A stretch of DNA of 64,000 nt from Bursaphelenchus xylophilus (lineage: Eukaryota > Nematoda > Chromadorea > Rhabditida > Aphelenchoididae): the NCBI GenBank assembly GCA_904066235.2, contig CAJFCV020000001.1:6510001-6574000 (forward strand), in the 5' to 3' direction. This document shows, one piece after another, positions 25,601 to 36,900 of this stretch. The position numbers were made by a program, and so were the translations under genes. A model generated the notes under the pieces. It was not told where the DNA came from. It did not search any database and saw only the letters and a program-made list of their open reading frames with translations. Position 1 is the first letter of the stretch. Every line of letters starts with the position of its first letter.

Positions 25601-28078
25601 CATCCCAATGCCCAAACATCACTTTTCTCATTGTAAGTCTTGCCTTCGCACTAAATATTACATAAAATGGATAATTTTACTACCATTTCTGGGCTCAAAT
25701 AGTAAGGAGTTCCCAGGATCGTGTTCGCGCCGAGATTTTTTGTCTCCGTCCCCATCATTTTGCTGATCCCGAAGTCTCCAATTTTGACGAGGTTATCCTT
25801 GGTTAAGAAGATATTGGCTGATTTGAGATCTCTTTTTAAATGATAATTAAACTACAGTAATCCTACCTATGGAGAACATGATGATCGTGGAGATAAGAGA
25901 CGGCGCTGATCATTTGTTCGAAGAGGGTCATGATCTCGATCTCCTCCAAGTAGTCCTGTTGCTTGGCCAGTAATTGAGCGAGGGTTCTGGAAAGGGTTTG
26001 ACCGGATTACTGTAACAAACCCTCCTTCCGCGTATTCCATCTCTATCATCAGGACTCCTCCGTCATAGAAAGAATCGTAGTAACTGATGATATTGGGATG
26101 ATCTAATCGAGCCAGAAGATTCACCTCGTTTAGGGACATCTGTCTCTCGTTTTGACTCAGTTCAGCGATATTAATCTCCTTTATGATGACCAAAGAATCA
26201 TCGTCTTTCCGTTTGTAGAGAACGGCACTTCCAAAAGACCCTTTTCCGACAGTTCTGATCTTCTCATAGCCAGTCACGTTATGGGGAAGCCTCGATTTGG
26301 CTGAATTGGGAGTGGATTTGGCTGATCCTGGACTTGATTTGGAATTATCTGTGGCACTCATTGCTTTCCGATTCAAATAAATATCAACTGGAGACCTGAG
26401 AATCAGTATTGAAACAGCCATTAATCGAATAGTCACCTACCTTCTTAGGAATTTCCCATCCGGAAGTCTAGCCAGAAATCTAATTCTAACCTGAAATAAA
26501 TGTAATGAAAGGCCCAAATATGGCTTCCATTGCTTAGTAACGGGCATTCTCACCTTGGTCTTGAAGGCTCTTCTTAATTGGCTCAGTAATTCGGCCCGAT
26601 CCTTGAAGGGTAACGTCACAAATATGTCCAGAGTCACATCTGACGTGAACTTTTCTTTTTCCAGTTTCCTCCAGAACTGGATTAGTCGGCTTATTTTGGT
26701 CGGAGTGTGGGTGGGGAGGTACTGTAATTTTGGAATTCAGACAAAATTAACCTAGAGGCCCATAACTTACTGAGGAATAACATCGTAGAGACTCGACCGA
26801 CTTCGGCGGGGTAAAAATAGTTTGTAAACAGTACCTAACATGGATTGGGTCGGTTTACCCCTTGCACGGGGGGAAGATTGCTGTAGACTGGAATTGTTAA
26901 AACGTTGAAACTCATACTATCTGCAAATAATCCCCCCAACCTTTCCCCTCCATGCCTTTTTCACATTTTTGATCTAAAATCGAGTCTGTACGTCGACACC
27001 AAGTAGCCGCTTGTCCTTAAGGCGGTTATTGTAAATCTGAGGGCCGTGGTCTTTCCATTGCATAATAGAATTGTTCGGTATTGTCACTGGTCTTTTAGAA
27101 AAGTGGAAATTTTTATTTCTCAATCGTTTTCTGTCTCCGCGGTCTCAAAAATATTTCCGGTGCGCTCGGCTAACTGATTAAGTGAATACGGTCATTCTAC
27201 AAATGTCTTCGAATTCTGAATTTAGTTGCACTCAAATTATGCGCTTACTGAAAAGACTCCTAATACGATTCCCTAAAACTGTAATAATTCTGTTTTTAAT
27301 GCAAAGCGAAAAGCATGTAAATATAAATGGCGTCATCATAGAAAAAAGTTTGCACCCTGTAGATTTGCAAAGCCCGTCTTTGAAACAATTGGTTTGGACC
27401 AACAACCTTGACATAAACTAAAATTTTAACAAAAACTCACGATCAGACTTTGAGGTCAGCAGCAATCAGAATGAGGAGTGGTGATTATTTGCATATTGTA
27501 TGAGTTTCAACGTTTTACAATACCAGTCTACAGCAGTCTTCCCCCGTTTAAGGGGTAAACCGACCCAATCCATGTTAGGTATATACTGTTTACAAACTAT
27601 TTTTGCCATACCTGTCCGCGCGAGCCGAAATCGGCCGAGCCAGTGTGATGTTATTCCTCAGTAAAGTAGGCCTCTGTTCTGAACCTGAAACTGCCCGCCC
27701 GGTTAAACAAATGTTTATATTTTTGTAATAAACATTCCGAAATTTTTTAAACACCCTTACAATATCCTCCCTTTTACTGAGTAGAAATCTTGTATCATCG
27801 CCTTGGATGTTCAGTCCAACATGTCCTATGTGTCCTCTAATATTTCGTAATCTATCTAAATTTGAATTTAAAAAATACTTTTTTTTTATACCCAGCAATT
27901 TCTTCAGTGAATCGTTGCTGACATTATACTTAATCAAAATCACATGATTAAACAAAAGATTGGTGAGGTTCTGATGGCACTTGGAATGGGTGACATAGAC
28001 AGTGCTCATCGATGTGTAATTGCTTTGGTCTTTTGTTAGCTCCAAGGGATCTTGCGTTGTTTCCATGACTGTTGCCAT
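22669..28078 (-). CDS. nekl-1: NIMA-related kinase, NEK9/NEKL-1 type, with RCC1 repeats and a novel N-terminal extension
   Basis: Order: N-terminal extension (~1-205), kinase, RCC1 repeats, C-terminal coiled coil. The kinase shows GKGSFGSAVLYKRK (G-loop), SLVIIKEINIAEL (catalytic Lys), VLHRDLKSANIFLT (HRD loop), IGDFGISK (DFG) and GTPYYLSPEMCEG. RCC1 repeats include VFSWGENKHGQLGHG, VFVWGDGKDGKLGTG and LYFWGAKKSS. The end (MEIEELKIKLQEQNNTFKDQ, LTELQQLQKQ) is a coiled coil, as in NEK9. The start at 28078 (MATVMETTQDPLEL) leads by phase-matched exons 28078-27892, 27855-27761 and 26721-26554 into the kinase exon with no stop, so the extension appears to be part of the same protein; a closer start at MSATDNSK (~26362) is the alternative. 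Two introns are swollen by TIR elements (24227-24898 and 26722-27760). NEK9-type kinases act in mitosis and, in worms, in epidermal endocytosis and moulting. Confidence 0.85.
24247..24841. repeat. TIR element with tRNA-like core in a nekl-1 intron (element B)
   Basis: Inverted arms of about 125 bp (24247-24371 and 24716-24841), beginning ACAAGGAAAGTACTTTTATG, are nearly identical. The element is 595 bp and fills most of a 672-bp intron between RCC1-coding exons; without it the intron would be about 77 bp. No ORF. It should be removed with the intron. Confidence 0.82.
24550..24640 (-). pseudogene. tRNA-Ser-like sequence in element B
   Basis: On the minus strand an A-box TGGCCGAGTGG (24622-24612) and a B-box-like GGTTCGATTTC (24569-24559) are separated by 42 bp, a distance suited to a tRNA with a long variable arm (Ser/Leu class). 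The D-arm GGCCGAGTGGTTAG is typical of serine tRNAs. T-stem pairing is incomplete, so function is doubtful. Confidence 0.55.
26754..27675. repeat. 922-bp TIR element in a nekl-1 5' intron (element C)
   Basis: Imperfect inverted arms of about 190 bp (26754-26940 and 27485-27675) start AGAGGCC and share ACTGAGGAATAACATC, AACATGGATTGGGTCGGTTT and ACGTTGAAACTCATAC. The interior (about 26950-27480) has no convincing protein. The element sits inside a 1039-bp intron that would otherwise be about 117 bp. Arms have diverged more than in elements A and B, so it looks older. Confidence 0.82.
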
Positions 28079-28478
28079 GGGGGGTCTCCTTTCTTTTTTG
28101 TGAATTGATTATTTTTAAATTTAAAATACACTGATGGCCTGACCCGGAGGCCGAGTCCATTCGCCCTTTCATCGTGTAATTTGTTGAGGGCCGAAATGTG
28201 ACCATTTTTTGCATTTGAAGCTCTAATAACGAAGGGAGGGGAGCCCGAGTCCGAGGCCGGCCCAGAATCCATTCGCCGGCCCCCGGGGACATACAAAAGG
28301 GCCGGCTCGTAAAACCGTATGTGGCGAAGAGAGAAGGGTCCCGAGGGACCAGCCGCCCGTCCAATTCCCGGCTGGATCAGAGGCCAATCTAATCAGCCGA
28401 GGGCGGGGAACGGACCTCCCCTGGGGCATTCCGCATCCAGTGTTCGTCCCCAGCCTTCCCTTTTCTCTGATTCTGATC
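28079..28478. promoter_or_regulatory. Divergent GC-rich promoter region nekl-1 / zinc-finger gene
   Basis: Exactly 400 bp separate two divergent ATGs. The central part (28220-28450) is much more GC-rich than its surroundings, with GGCCGGC-type runs. No TATA box or known operator was recognised. It probably serves both genes. Confidence 0.45.
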
Positions 28479-31400
28479 ATGTCCAATTCTCACTCACCCA
28501 TTCTCGATGCGCCCAAGGTAATCTTGATTAAACCACCAATTAAGAACCCTAATTATGGCTTAAATATTTTTTATTCCTCTTTCATTATTTGTCTTGTAAA
28601 GCAAATACTTCCAGATTCCAAAAGGCGAATCCTTCGATGAGATTAATTCAGACGCCGTTGTGAAACCACTATGTCAGAACTGCGGGTCCTCTTTCTCGAA
28701 TCTGAACGAATTCATAGGTAATTAATAAAATAATCGAGTTAATTAATTCATCTCATTTAATTTATATAAACATTTTTAGATCATATGAGATTAACTCATC
28801 TCAAACCGTCCGAAACCGAGAGAAAATGTCGTTTTTGTGATCAAATTTTCTCGGATAATCAGGTAAAATTATCAATAAATCCCATAAAAATATATTCAGG
28901 AACGTCTGATCCATCTGAGCGAGCACCTTATCAATACAAAGGCCGAGTTCACTTGTCATAAATGTGACAAAAAGTTCTTCAATTCGGTGTCCTTCAAACA
29001 ACACTTTGCCGTAACCCATACAGATGTCATATTCAGATGTCAGCTTTGTCTGATGACATTCACCGATCAGAATATATATCAAGTAAGACCTTTAAATGTC
29101 TACAGTTGTCTCAGGATCATTTGGTCGTCCATATGAACACAATTATGATATTCAATTGTAATCTCTGCGGGGTCAATGTGCAGAGTCAAGAGATGTTTCT
29201 AACGCATGTTCAGATGTTTCATGAAAAAGATGTCCCCTCCCAATTAAATCAAGGAGGTTCGGGAGAGAAGACTATTGTAGTAAGTAAACCTACCCTACTG
29301 ATGATACGGGAGGCTACAAGGGGAAACTGAAAAATATTATTTTTCTTGCATGTAAGTTTCGAACTTGGGTTATCAATGGTGCTGATTTTAAAAATCTTAT
29401 TCATTTTTCTGATTTGAAATCAGCACCAGCGAAAATCCCCAAATCCAGTACCTGTGACAAAAAGTCGAAAAAGTACTATTTTACAGTACTACTTATTATA
29501 AGAAAAAAAGTTACAATAAAAAATGGATATGATTTTTGAAATAAACGCCATCGATTGTCCTAATTACGACACTTACATGCACGAAAGATAATATTTTTAG
29601 TTTCCCCAATCTCCTTTTTCCCCAATTGACGATCCTGACGATAATAACATCAACTTCAGAGGAACCTAAAATGTTTTGTTTGTGATCTGAGGTTTGTGGA
29701 CGATGTTGAGCTGGATCACCATCGTCTTTTTGATCATTGTAAAGTCCCCAAGAGTGATAGGTGTGCTGTCTGCAGAGTCCAATTAGAGGATATCAACGAC
29801 TTTTTAACACACTCCAAGAATCATTCAAAGGATCCGACGGAGGTTAGCTGCGCCATTTGCAAGTAAGTGTAATATGACGACCCAAGTAAATGGATAATAT
29901 AAAAACTAAAAGTATCCTTTCAGACAAATGGTTAGAAGCTCGGAAACCTTGAAAAGGCATGGAGAATATCACTTAGAAAAGGTAAATTATTTACATTGTT
30001 TGAAATTATTTAAAATTAATTTAAGGATCCCGGTCCATCTCCAGAAATCGAAAAAGTGGAAGAAACAAGAGAAGGGGTCACAGAAGAGGTGATCTGCCAT
30101 TGCGGACAGAAGTTTGAGGACCCCCAAGATCTGCAAACACACTCCCTGGAACACCTACAACAAGTCACTTCGGAACATCTTTTCAATCTTCGGAAGGAAT
30201 TGTAAGTGTTGTTGCAGAGGTAATCGAAAATTACATTCGATTTTTCTGATTTGGAGAGAATAGGTTACCCCACCGGATAGGTTACCGCACGGATAGGTTA
30301 CTCCGGACGTTTAAAAAAATTTTTAAAATGTTTTCGCTTCGGAACAGGAGAAAAAGATTGGGGCTGCCCGAGTTCAGCCCCCCAGGAAAGTTAATTCAAA
30401 CCCTCACTGTTTTGTATCCCTCCATGGTGTTGGTGTTCACATTCAGGCCGTCGTGATCAATACTAAGCGTGTTATTTTTAGCATACCAAACCCCCAACGT
30501 TGTACATCCAACCCCCTACGTTTTAGATCAAACCCACACATTTCAGATTGGATGAGGGGGTTTGTACTGGGTCAGGGGGTCTGAACTGGACTAGGGTTTG
30601 TACTACCTTAGCCCCAAAAGATTTTTAAAATTTTAGTTTTCATGTTGTTAATTTTACGGATTTTTTTTCAGTCTGAATACAAAAGTCTTTTGAAAATTCC
30701 CATAAATACCCGAAAATACCCGGCCTCTCGGGTATTTGGGTATATACCCGGGTATATACCCCGTCCGAAACCTAGTAGAGGGTAATGTTTCCACACAAAT
30801 TTTTTTGCGCGAAATTGGCAATAAGGTGGTTTTCTCTCTGACCGCACTCCGCGTTTCGCGTACTCTCTCGGCGACAAAGATCGTTCAATATCTCGGCTGC
30901 GCCTGCAAAGCGCGAGCTAAAATTTTCAGGAAATAATAAATATTTCATCGGGCGTTTTTACAAGAGACAATCTAGTTCCTAAAAATTTTAAATTCTTACG
31001 AACGACTCAACAACCCTATTAGTTTTACACAAAAAATCGTTTTTTCCTGTTATGAAGCGAAAACATTGCAAAATTTTATTCAATTTTGTACAATTTTTTT
31101 CTATCTCGAATAGACATGGATGTGGGGCCGGGCCGGCTTTTTCCGGCCCCGGGCCGGGCGGTTAGTAATTTTTTGTTTTAAAGATTTTAGATGGACACTT
31201 GAGGCATTGGGGATGGGCGTTACGGTATGTTACAGTAACCTGACAAACGTCGGATCAACTACAAAGTTGTTCAGCTTTACGGATAACGTATTGACACACT
31301 CCGGATTCCACGTTTGTTAGGGTCAAGGCTTCAGGCCCAAGATTTTGAATTTAGGCCTGAGGCCCGGTTGGAAAAAAAATTATTTTTTTCTTGAAACGAA

Positions 31401-31941
31401 AAATTAGGCTCAAAAAAATATATTTTTGCTTTACTCTGTAAAACAAAAGTTAAAAAATATCAGAAGAAGGGAATGCAGTTGTCGAAATCAGCACCATCAA
31501 TTACCCTAGCCCGCTCCTCACCTTTTTTTGCTGACCTTTTTGACCAGCCGACATTTTCGTACCCAACACTAAATAACATCCGTTTAGAGGCCCTTTTGTT
31601 TGCCCTAAATGCCCGAAAATTTTCCCATCAATGAGTGCGTTACAAGGTAAGTAAACGGGTAAATATAACTGTTTAAAAGGACATTCCCACATTCATGTTA
31701 AACGGAGACATCCCTGCGATAAATGCAAACAATGCTTCTCAACAACAGCCAGATTGATTGCTCACAGAAAAAGGCATCTGGGAGAGAGGGACGTGAAATG
31801 TCAGATTTGTGATCAATGCTTCGAAAGGTAAGGACGGAAGTAAAACAAAATTATATATTTTGTAGGAACGAGTTGTTAACCAACCACATGAAAATCCACG
31901 AAATGAATATCCAACTAAACCCGATCCTACAACCAAATTAA
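28479..31941 (+). CDS. Multi-C2H2 zinc-finger protein (12 fingers)
   Basis: A likely nuclear DNA- or RNA-binding protein. The ATG at 28479 gives MSNSHSPILDAPK, then IPKGESFDEINSDA. Fingers follow: CQNCGSSF..HMRLTH, CRFCDQIF..HLSEH, CHKCDKKF..HFAVTH, CQLCLMTF..HLVVH, CNLCGVNV..HVQMFH, CFVCDLRF..HRLFDH, CAVCRVQL..HSKNH, CAICKQMV..HGEYH, CHCGQKF..HSLEH (only one residue between the cysteines), CPKCPKIF..HIHVKRRH, CDKCKQCF..HRKRH and CQICDQCF..HMKIH. It ends MNIQLNPILQPN. Several fingers are split by introns. Two introns are long: one (about 29281-29651) holds a TIR element and one (about 30204-31584) holds assorted repeats and separates the first nine fingers from the last three. Linkers are not of the TGEKP type. 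I cannot name an ortholog. Confidence 0.78.
29320..29607. repeat. 288-bp TIR element inside a zinc-finger gene intron
   Basis: Inverted ends GGGGAAACTGAAAAATATTA and its diverged complement (ending AGTTTCCCC), with the pair TTGCATGTAAG / CTTACATGCA, bound a 288-bp non-coding element. Its interior holds the GGTGCTGATTTTAAAAAT motif with a nearby inverted copy AAATCAGCACC, also found at 31484 and, diverged, at about 796-940. Confidence 0.65.
30204..31584 (+). other. Repeat-filled long intron of the zinc-finger gene
   Basis: This 1.4-kb interval carries no exon that I can place. It has GGATAGGTTAC-type tandem units near 30261-30303 (shared with the dystrophin intron element at 37.6-38.4 kb), a short palindrome-rich stretch of ATACCCG repeats near 30700-30765, and an AAATCAGCACC motif near 31484. 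It reads as an accumulation of old repeats. Confidence 0.5.
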
Positions 31942-32628
31942 AAAATAAATTATGGTTTAATTTATGGCGCTTATCACAATCTTCTAATTCATTCATGTTA
32001 CCGTACAGGGTGACGCAAAACAGTGTGGAAGTAAAGATCGTTGAATAGCTCGAGAAGCACGGGGCGTATCTTTTATCAAAAATAGCTTATTTTGCAGCAC
32101 GGACTTGAAGAATCAAGAATACAAGGAAATTTTTGTAAAATTGTTTTGAGATTTGAGCTCTTTGCAGTTATCCAAGAAGTTTAAAAGTCGTATTAAAAAT
32201 TCGAAGTAATGCGTTTTTAGAATGTGCAAAAGAACTTTTTCTTGTTTCGGCGTAGAGAAAATTTTTCGGCGGAGACATTTCACGTCCTTTTTGAAAATGA
32301 GACCTCGATACAAAGCATAGACTTGTCTACTACTATGAAAATCTGAGCGTCTCTCTTATTTGCCTTGTGAAAAAATTACTATTTAAAAAATTACTATTTT
32401 TTTGACAGGAACTTACAGAGACATTTCTTCAAACTTCATTTGTTATTATACAAAAATAAAATAAAATTTGTCAGTTTGAATCAGAAATATTTGCGGCTTA
32501 ATGTCAAATCGATTAAACAAGTATGAACAGAATGCTACATCTTTTTGAAAAATTTATTTACCAGGACAAAAGACGCGGCAAGTGAATATGGAATTGGTCA
32601 CGATGAAACTGAATATGCAATAAAATGT
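31942..32628. other. Intergenic region between zinc-finger gene and mesh-1 (convergent)
   Basis: About 690 bp, AT-rich, between two convergent 3' ends. A TACAGGGTGACGC at ~32008 looks like one end of a mariner-type element, but I see no matching opposite end. No gene supported. Confidence 0.4.
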
Positions 32629-33387
32629 TTAGAACTTGGCAAGATTGGTGTTGATCACATCATCCAGTGCGATCTCCAAGGCCTCGTTGGTTCCCTTGAG
32701 TTTAGATATCACATCTCGCGCCCATAAGAAGTACTCCTTGACCCGAGATTTGCTCCAGCCAACTGGAGTCGCTCTCTCCAAATCTCGGAGATTATAGAGT
32801 TTATCGGCCAACTTTACCAATTTCGCCTAAACATTATTTTATTCGCACGAGCTAGTGCAATTCAATATAATATTTTTTGCACCCTTACTTTATGACAAAT
32901 CCCTTCAGCGTGTTCAACCTGAAGTTGTTTACGTTTTTCTTTGGGCAAACTTTTGTCATCTGTACATTCATTCACAATGGTATATATCTCTTCGCCAAAC
33001 TCTGCCTTGATCTCTTCTAATGTGGTCTTTGTATCTTCAACTGTGTCATGCAACATGGCTGCAGCCAAAACAACAGGATCAGTGATCTTTCCCACAGATG
33101 TCAACAGATAGGCCGTTCCTGAGGTATAGAGTATATCGAAAGGGTTACCGTAACATACCAATGGGATGGTTAATATAAGGAGTTTGTCGAGCATCCTTCC
33201 TTTTTTGGAACCGATGACGTCTGGCTGCGAGATCTGTGGCCTTGACTAACAGGGCAATGCCTTCATCAAAGGGAAGTTCACCATTGAGATCCTTTAAGGA
33301 TTTTGAATCGATTTTATCGTCTTCAGTCCGCTCTTCTTTGTTATTTTCTAATTTCGGATATAAGGATTCTTCCCCATAACTTTCCAT
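32629..33387 (-). CDS. HDDC3: MESH1/HDDC3 HD-domain (p)ppGpp and NADPH phosphohydrolase
   Basis: This is the metazoan SpoT homolog, an Mn-dependent HD hydrolase of ppGpp and NADPH in vitro. The ATG at 33387 ([15 protein letters not shown]) opens an acidic ~45-residue extension absent from human HDDC3. Then [20 protein letters not shown] (first HD His with [12 protein letters not shown]), [20 protein letters not shown] (the HD-ED pair), [20 protein letters not shown] and [20 protein letters not shown] (final metal Asp in [10 protein letters not shown]). [20 protein letters not shown] and a C-terminus TNLAKF complete it. Each segment is collinear with the human protein, in three exons (~210 residues). 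Metal-binding and catalytic residues are all present. It is divergent from dystrophin across 538 bp. Confidence 0.93.
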
Positions 33388-33925
33388 AATTACGCAGCTT
33401 GACGACCAAATTATTTTAAGCAGTATTTTAAAATTCAAAACAATCACTACTTGGTGTCGGCAATAAAAGGAAAGTCGGCTTAAACAATCAAAAACTAAAA
33501 ATAAAACGATTCCAAAACACTGAAATTAAGCAAGCGGTGTTGAAGTAATTGAGAGGAATGCTGAACGAAAGTCTGGAATATTTGTAGATCAAGGGAATGA
33601 AAGCGCGACGCAAGAGAAAGTCAAATCGGGGGTCAGTGCCTTTTATACTTTTCTCAGATCGCAAGAAAACCCGCGCCTGTTTTTTTTTGCAATCACAGAT
33701 CTGCATCATTTTTGTGCGAATTCTCTTTTATTCAGCCTTAGGGGATATAATGCCCGGCTCTTCCCGATGAACAGGTGGTCCCTCTAAATCAATCCTTGGC
33801 CAGATCTGCTCCCTTGGCCCACTTTCTGCCCTCCAATCCCGCATTTTAACGTGAATTTGGCTTCGAATCTTCCTTAAGGAGAAAGTTTATGGCATAAGAT
33901 CTCGAGTCCTACACCTCAAATAAGG
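33388..33925. promoter_or_regulatory. Divergent intergenic region mesh-1 / dystrophin
   Basis: The 538-bp gap should hold the promoter of mesh-1 and the upstream promoter of the long dystrophin transcript. No TATA box or repeat stands out; ORFs here are short and have no family features. Confidence 0.4.
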
Positions 33926-36900
33926 ATGCTCTTTTCCGGAGGGGGCCCCTCGAATAAACCGAAGAAGGAAGAGAAAAGGGAAAAGAAGTCTGATCGAGGT
34001 GAGTCCTCTTTCTTCATCAGTTCCGTGTTTAGATGACAAGTATGAAGTCCAAGAGGCCGTCTTCACCAGATGGGCCAACTCTTTGTTCGACGATCCCATC
34101 ACCGAGATCAAAGACATCGTAGAACTAAGTTTTCTGCAGGCATTCACTAAACTGATCACCGGCAAAACAGTGGTAATACTCTATAAAATACGACTAGTAA
34201 ATTCAAAAAAACGTGCTAAAATAAAATTTCAGTCGATAAGTGGGAACAGATATGATGACATTGATGTCATCATTCACATTCTCGCTTCTGATGACGATGA
34301 CAAGATTTTGGCTTTAAGTGTCCCCGATCTCTGCGAAGGGAATGTAAAACAACTTCTGATCCTCTGCAACTCATTTATAAACATGTATTGGAGGAGATTT
34401 GCGCCCCAAGAAATGGGAGATAGGAAGATTTCCGAGGCCATCAGAGATTGGTGCCTCGAGGCAACCGCAGGATATGATGATGTGAGGAATATAAAGTAAC
34501 AATATTTTAGTTACAGGTATGTGTTAACGACTTCACGTCTTCATGGAGAGATGGAATGGCATTAAACATCTTGTTACATTCCTACGAGTGAGTAGTATTG
34601 ACTTATAAGACCGCCACTTTAGTTCCAATATAGTAGATATGAATGCAGTCCGAGATATGCGAGGTGATGAGAGATTGGAGAACGCCCTAAGTATTGCCAA
34701 AAGATATTTTAAAGTCCCCAAACTCATATTGTCCAAAGGTAACACAAGCAGCTCTTATTTACTCTCGATTTAGAATTCCACAGTGAGCACTTAGATTCCA
34801 AAAGTGTTCTTTGTTATTTGATGATGTTGTACATAGCGATGGCATGTTATTCCAATTCCCAAAGTAGTTCTAGTAAGAAGTCGAGCAGGTCTTCTGATAT
34901 CACCAGATGGGAAGAACGTCCTCCGGAGACCTTGCAACCCCCGAAAGAATCGACTATTCTAGAGTTATCACCCAGTACGTCTGTTCAAAGTAGTACTCAT
35001 TCTTCAGCTCCGAGCTCTTCCACAAATGTTACAGTAATCCATAAGACGGATCCCATGCAGCAATCAACCGAAACCATATCGGATGTGAACATAATTGACG
35101 TAAAAATAACTCAATATAAACATAATATTTAGGCGGAGACAAGATCCCGACATTCCTCAGTTTCGTCTAGTCATAAGTCATCAAGGAAATCATCAAGATC
35201 CAAGAAGAATGAGAACGTCCTCAAAGAATACGAAAGATGTCTTGAAAAGGTTCTGGCATGGTTGCTAGAAGCTGACGAAGAGCTAAATTCTATGGAACCA
35301 GTCAACGAATCTGATGTGGACACGGTGAAGAATCAATTCAGAGATCATGAACAATTCATGCTGTCCTTAACGGAGAGCAAAGACAAAGTTGGACGCGTCC
35401 TTCATGAGTAAGAAACTGATAAGTGGATACTACTTATTTAGAGGACAAAAACTGGTGGATGAGTTGCCGGAAGAAGAGGCTAAATCCGTCAATGATCAAC
35501 TATTACTTGTGAATCAGCGATGGGAAGACGTCAGATGTCAAGCCATGCTGAGACAACAAGCTCTTCAAGTTCAGTTGAATAAACTACAAAAAGAACAGCT
35601 ACAACAAATATGTGGGTGGCTCTCGGGAGTCGAGGGTTTAATCGAGGACAGGAAGACGTTACCTTCCGACATTGAGCAATGCCGACAACAAATAACAGAA
35701 CATACTGTATTCGAAGAACAAATCGAGAAACAGCAACAAGCCATCAAGAAACTCGCTTCTTATATGGCTGTTGTCAGTGATGAAAGCGTAGACGACGATG
35801 ATTATGTAAAGATTGAAAGTCTGCTAAAGGAAGTAGGGGAAAGGTAAGGCAATTTTAAAATCAATCAAAAAATCATGTCGTAGATGGGACCGAATCTGCA
35901 GCTGGACTGAGAAGAGAGCGCAAAATCTGGATGGAATATGCGATCTGCTCAAAGAATACGACAAGAAGTTTACTCATCTCTCGGCATGGTTAACTGCTCG
36001 ACAAGAAGAACTGGTCCGTCTGAGATCAGCTCATCATTTAACGACGACAGAAGAAGTTGAAGAACAAAAGAAACTTATTAAAGAGATGGACGAAGCTCTT
36101 CAAAAAGAACATCCTTCCTTCGTTGAGCTGTCCCGCCTGTCTACTGAGCTACGGAACCGATATAAACTCGAGAATCAAGAATTCACAGAAAAAATCATCA
36201 AGGATTTTGACTCGGTTACTCAGAGATGGGAGAATATTGTCAGCAGATTGGAGGAGCACTCACAAATGGTAGGCATAGAAACAAGTGAAATCAGCTTTAG
36301 TTAAACCGTGTCAAACTAAACCCAAGAACAGTATCATCGCAATCCGATTCTTCAGCACAAGGAGAATCATCAAGGGAAGAGGTGGGTACTGTAAAAGAAG
36401 GATTGACTATTACTTTAGGGAGAGGCTAGATTGTCAACAGAGGAATCTGATGAGATACCCAGACAACCCGCGGCGCATTCCGAGGAAACGATTAATATTG
36501 TAGAGCTATTTATTGAAAAAACAAAACAATTCGAAGCGTCGTTAAAGCCATTGGCAGAAAGGTTAAAACAGCTCAAGAACCCTACCAAACAACAATTCAC
36601 CGTTATAGCTGACGAATTTAAGGTACGAAAGAATAAAAAAATAAAAGACGATTTTAGACCCAACTCGCTCAAGTGGAAGAATTGGACGCTTTGGCCGAGA
36701 AAGTACACCAGTCCAGCATGAATCAAGCAGAACTGCATGCCGTTAACGAAAACCACGAGCGGGCCATGATGTTTTACGGGAAACTAGTCAACGAATTCAC
36801 CGAACGAATCAAATATATGCAAAATCCGAATGCTTCCAAGGATGATACAGCTAAAGTGGAATTACATCTCACGGAATGGATCGACATGGCCAAGGCCCTC

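Noticed and set aside
27182..27421. ORF inside element C, possible transposase
   Set aside because: No DDE/DDD motif or helix-turn-helix; AT-rich chance frame.
32008..32030. TACAGGGTGACGC as a complete mariner-type element end
   Set aside because: No inverted partner was found within the following several hundred bases.
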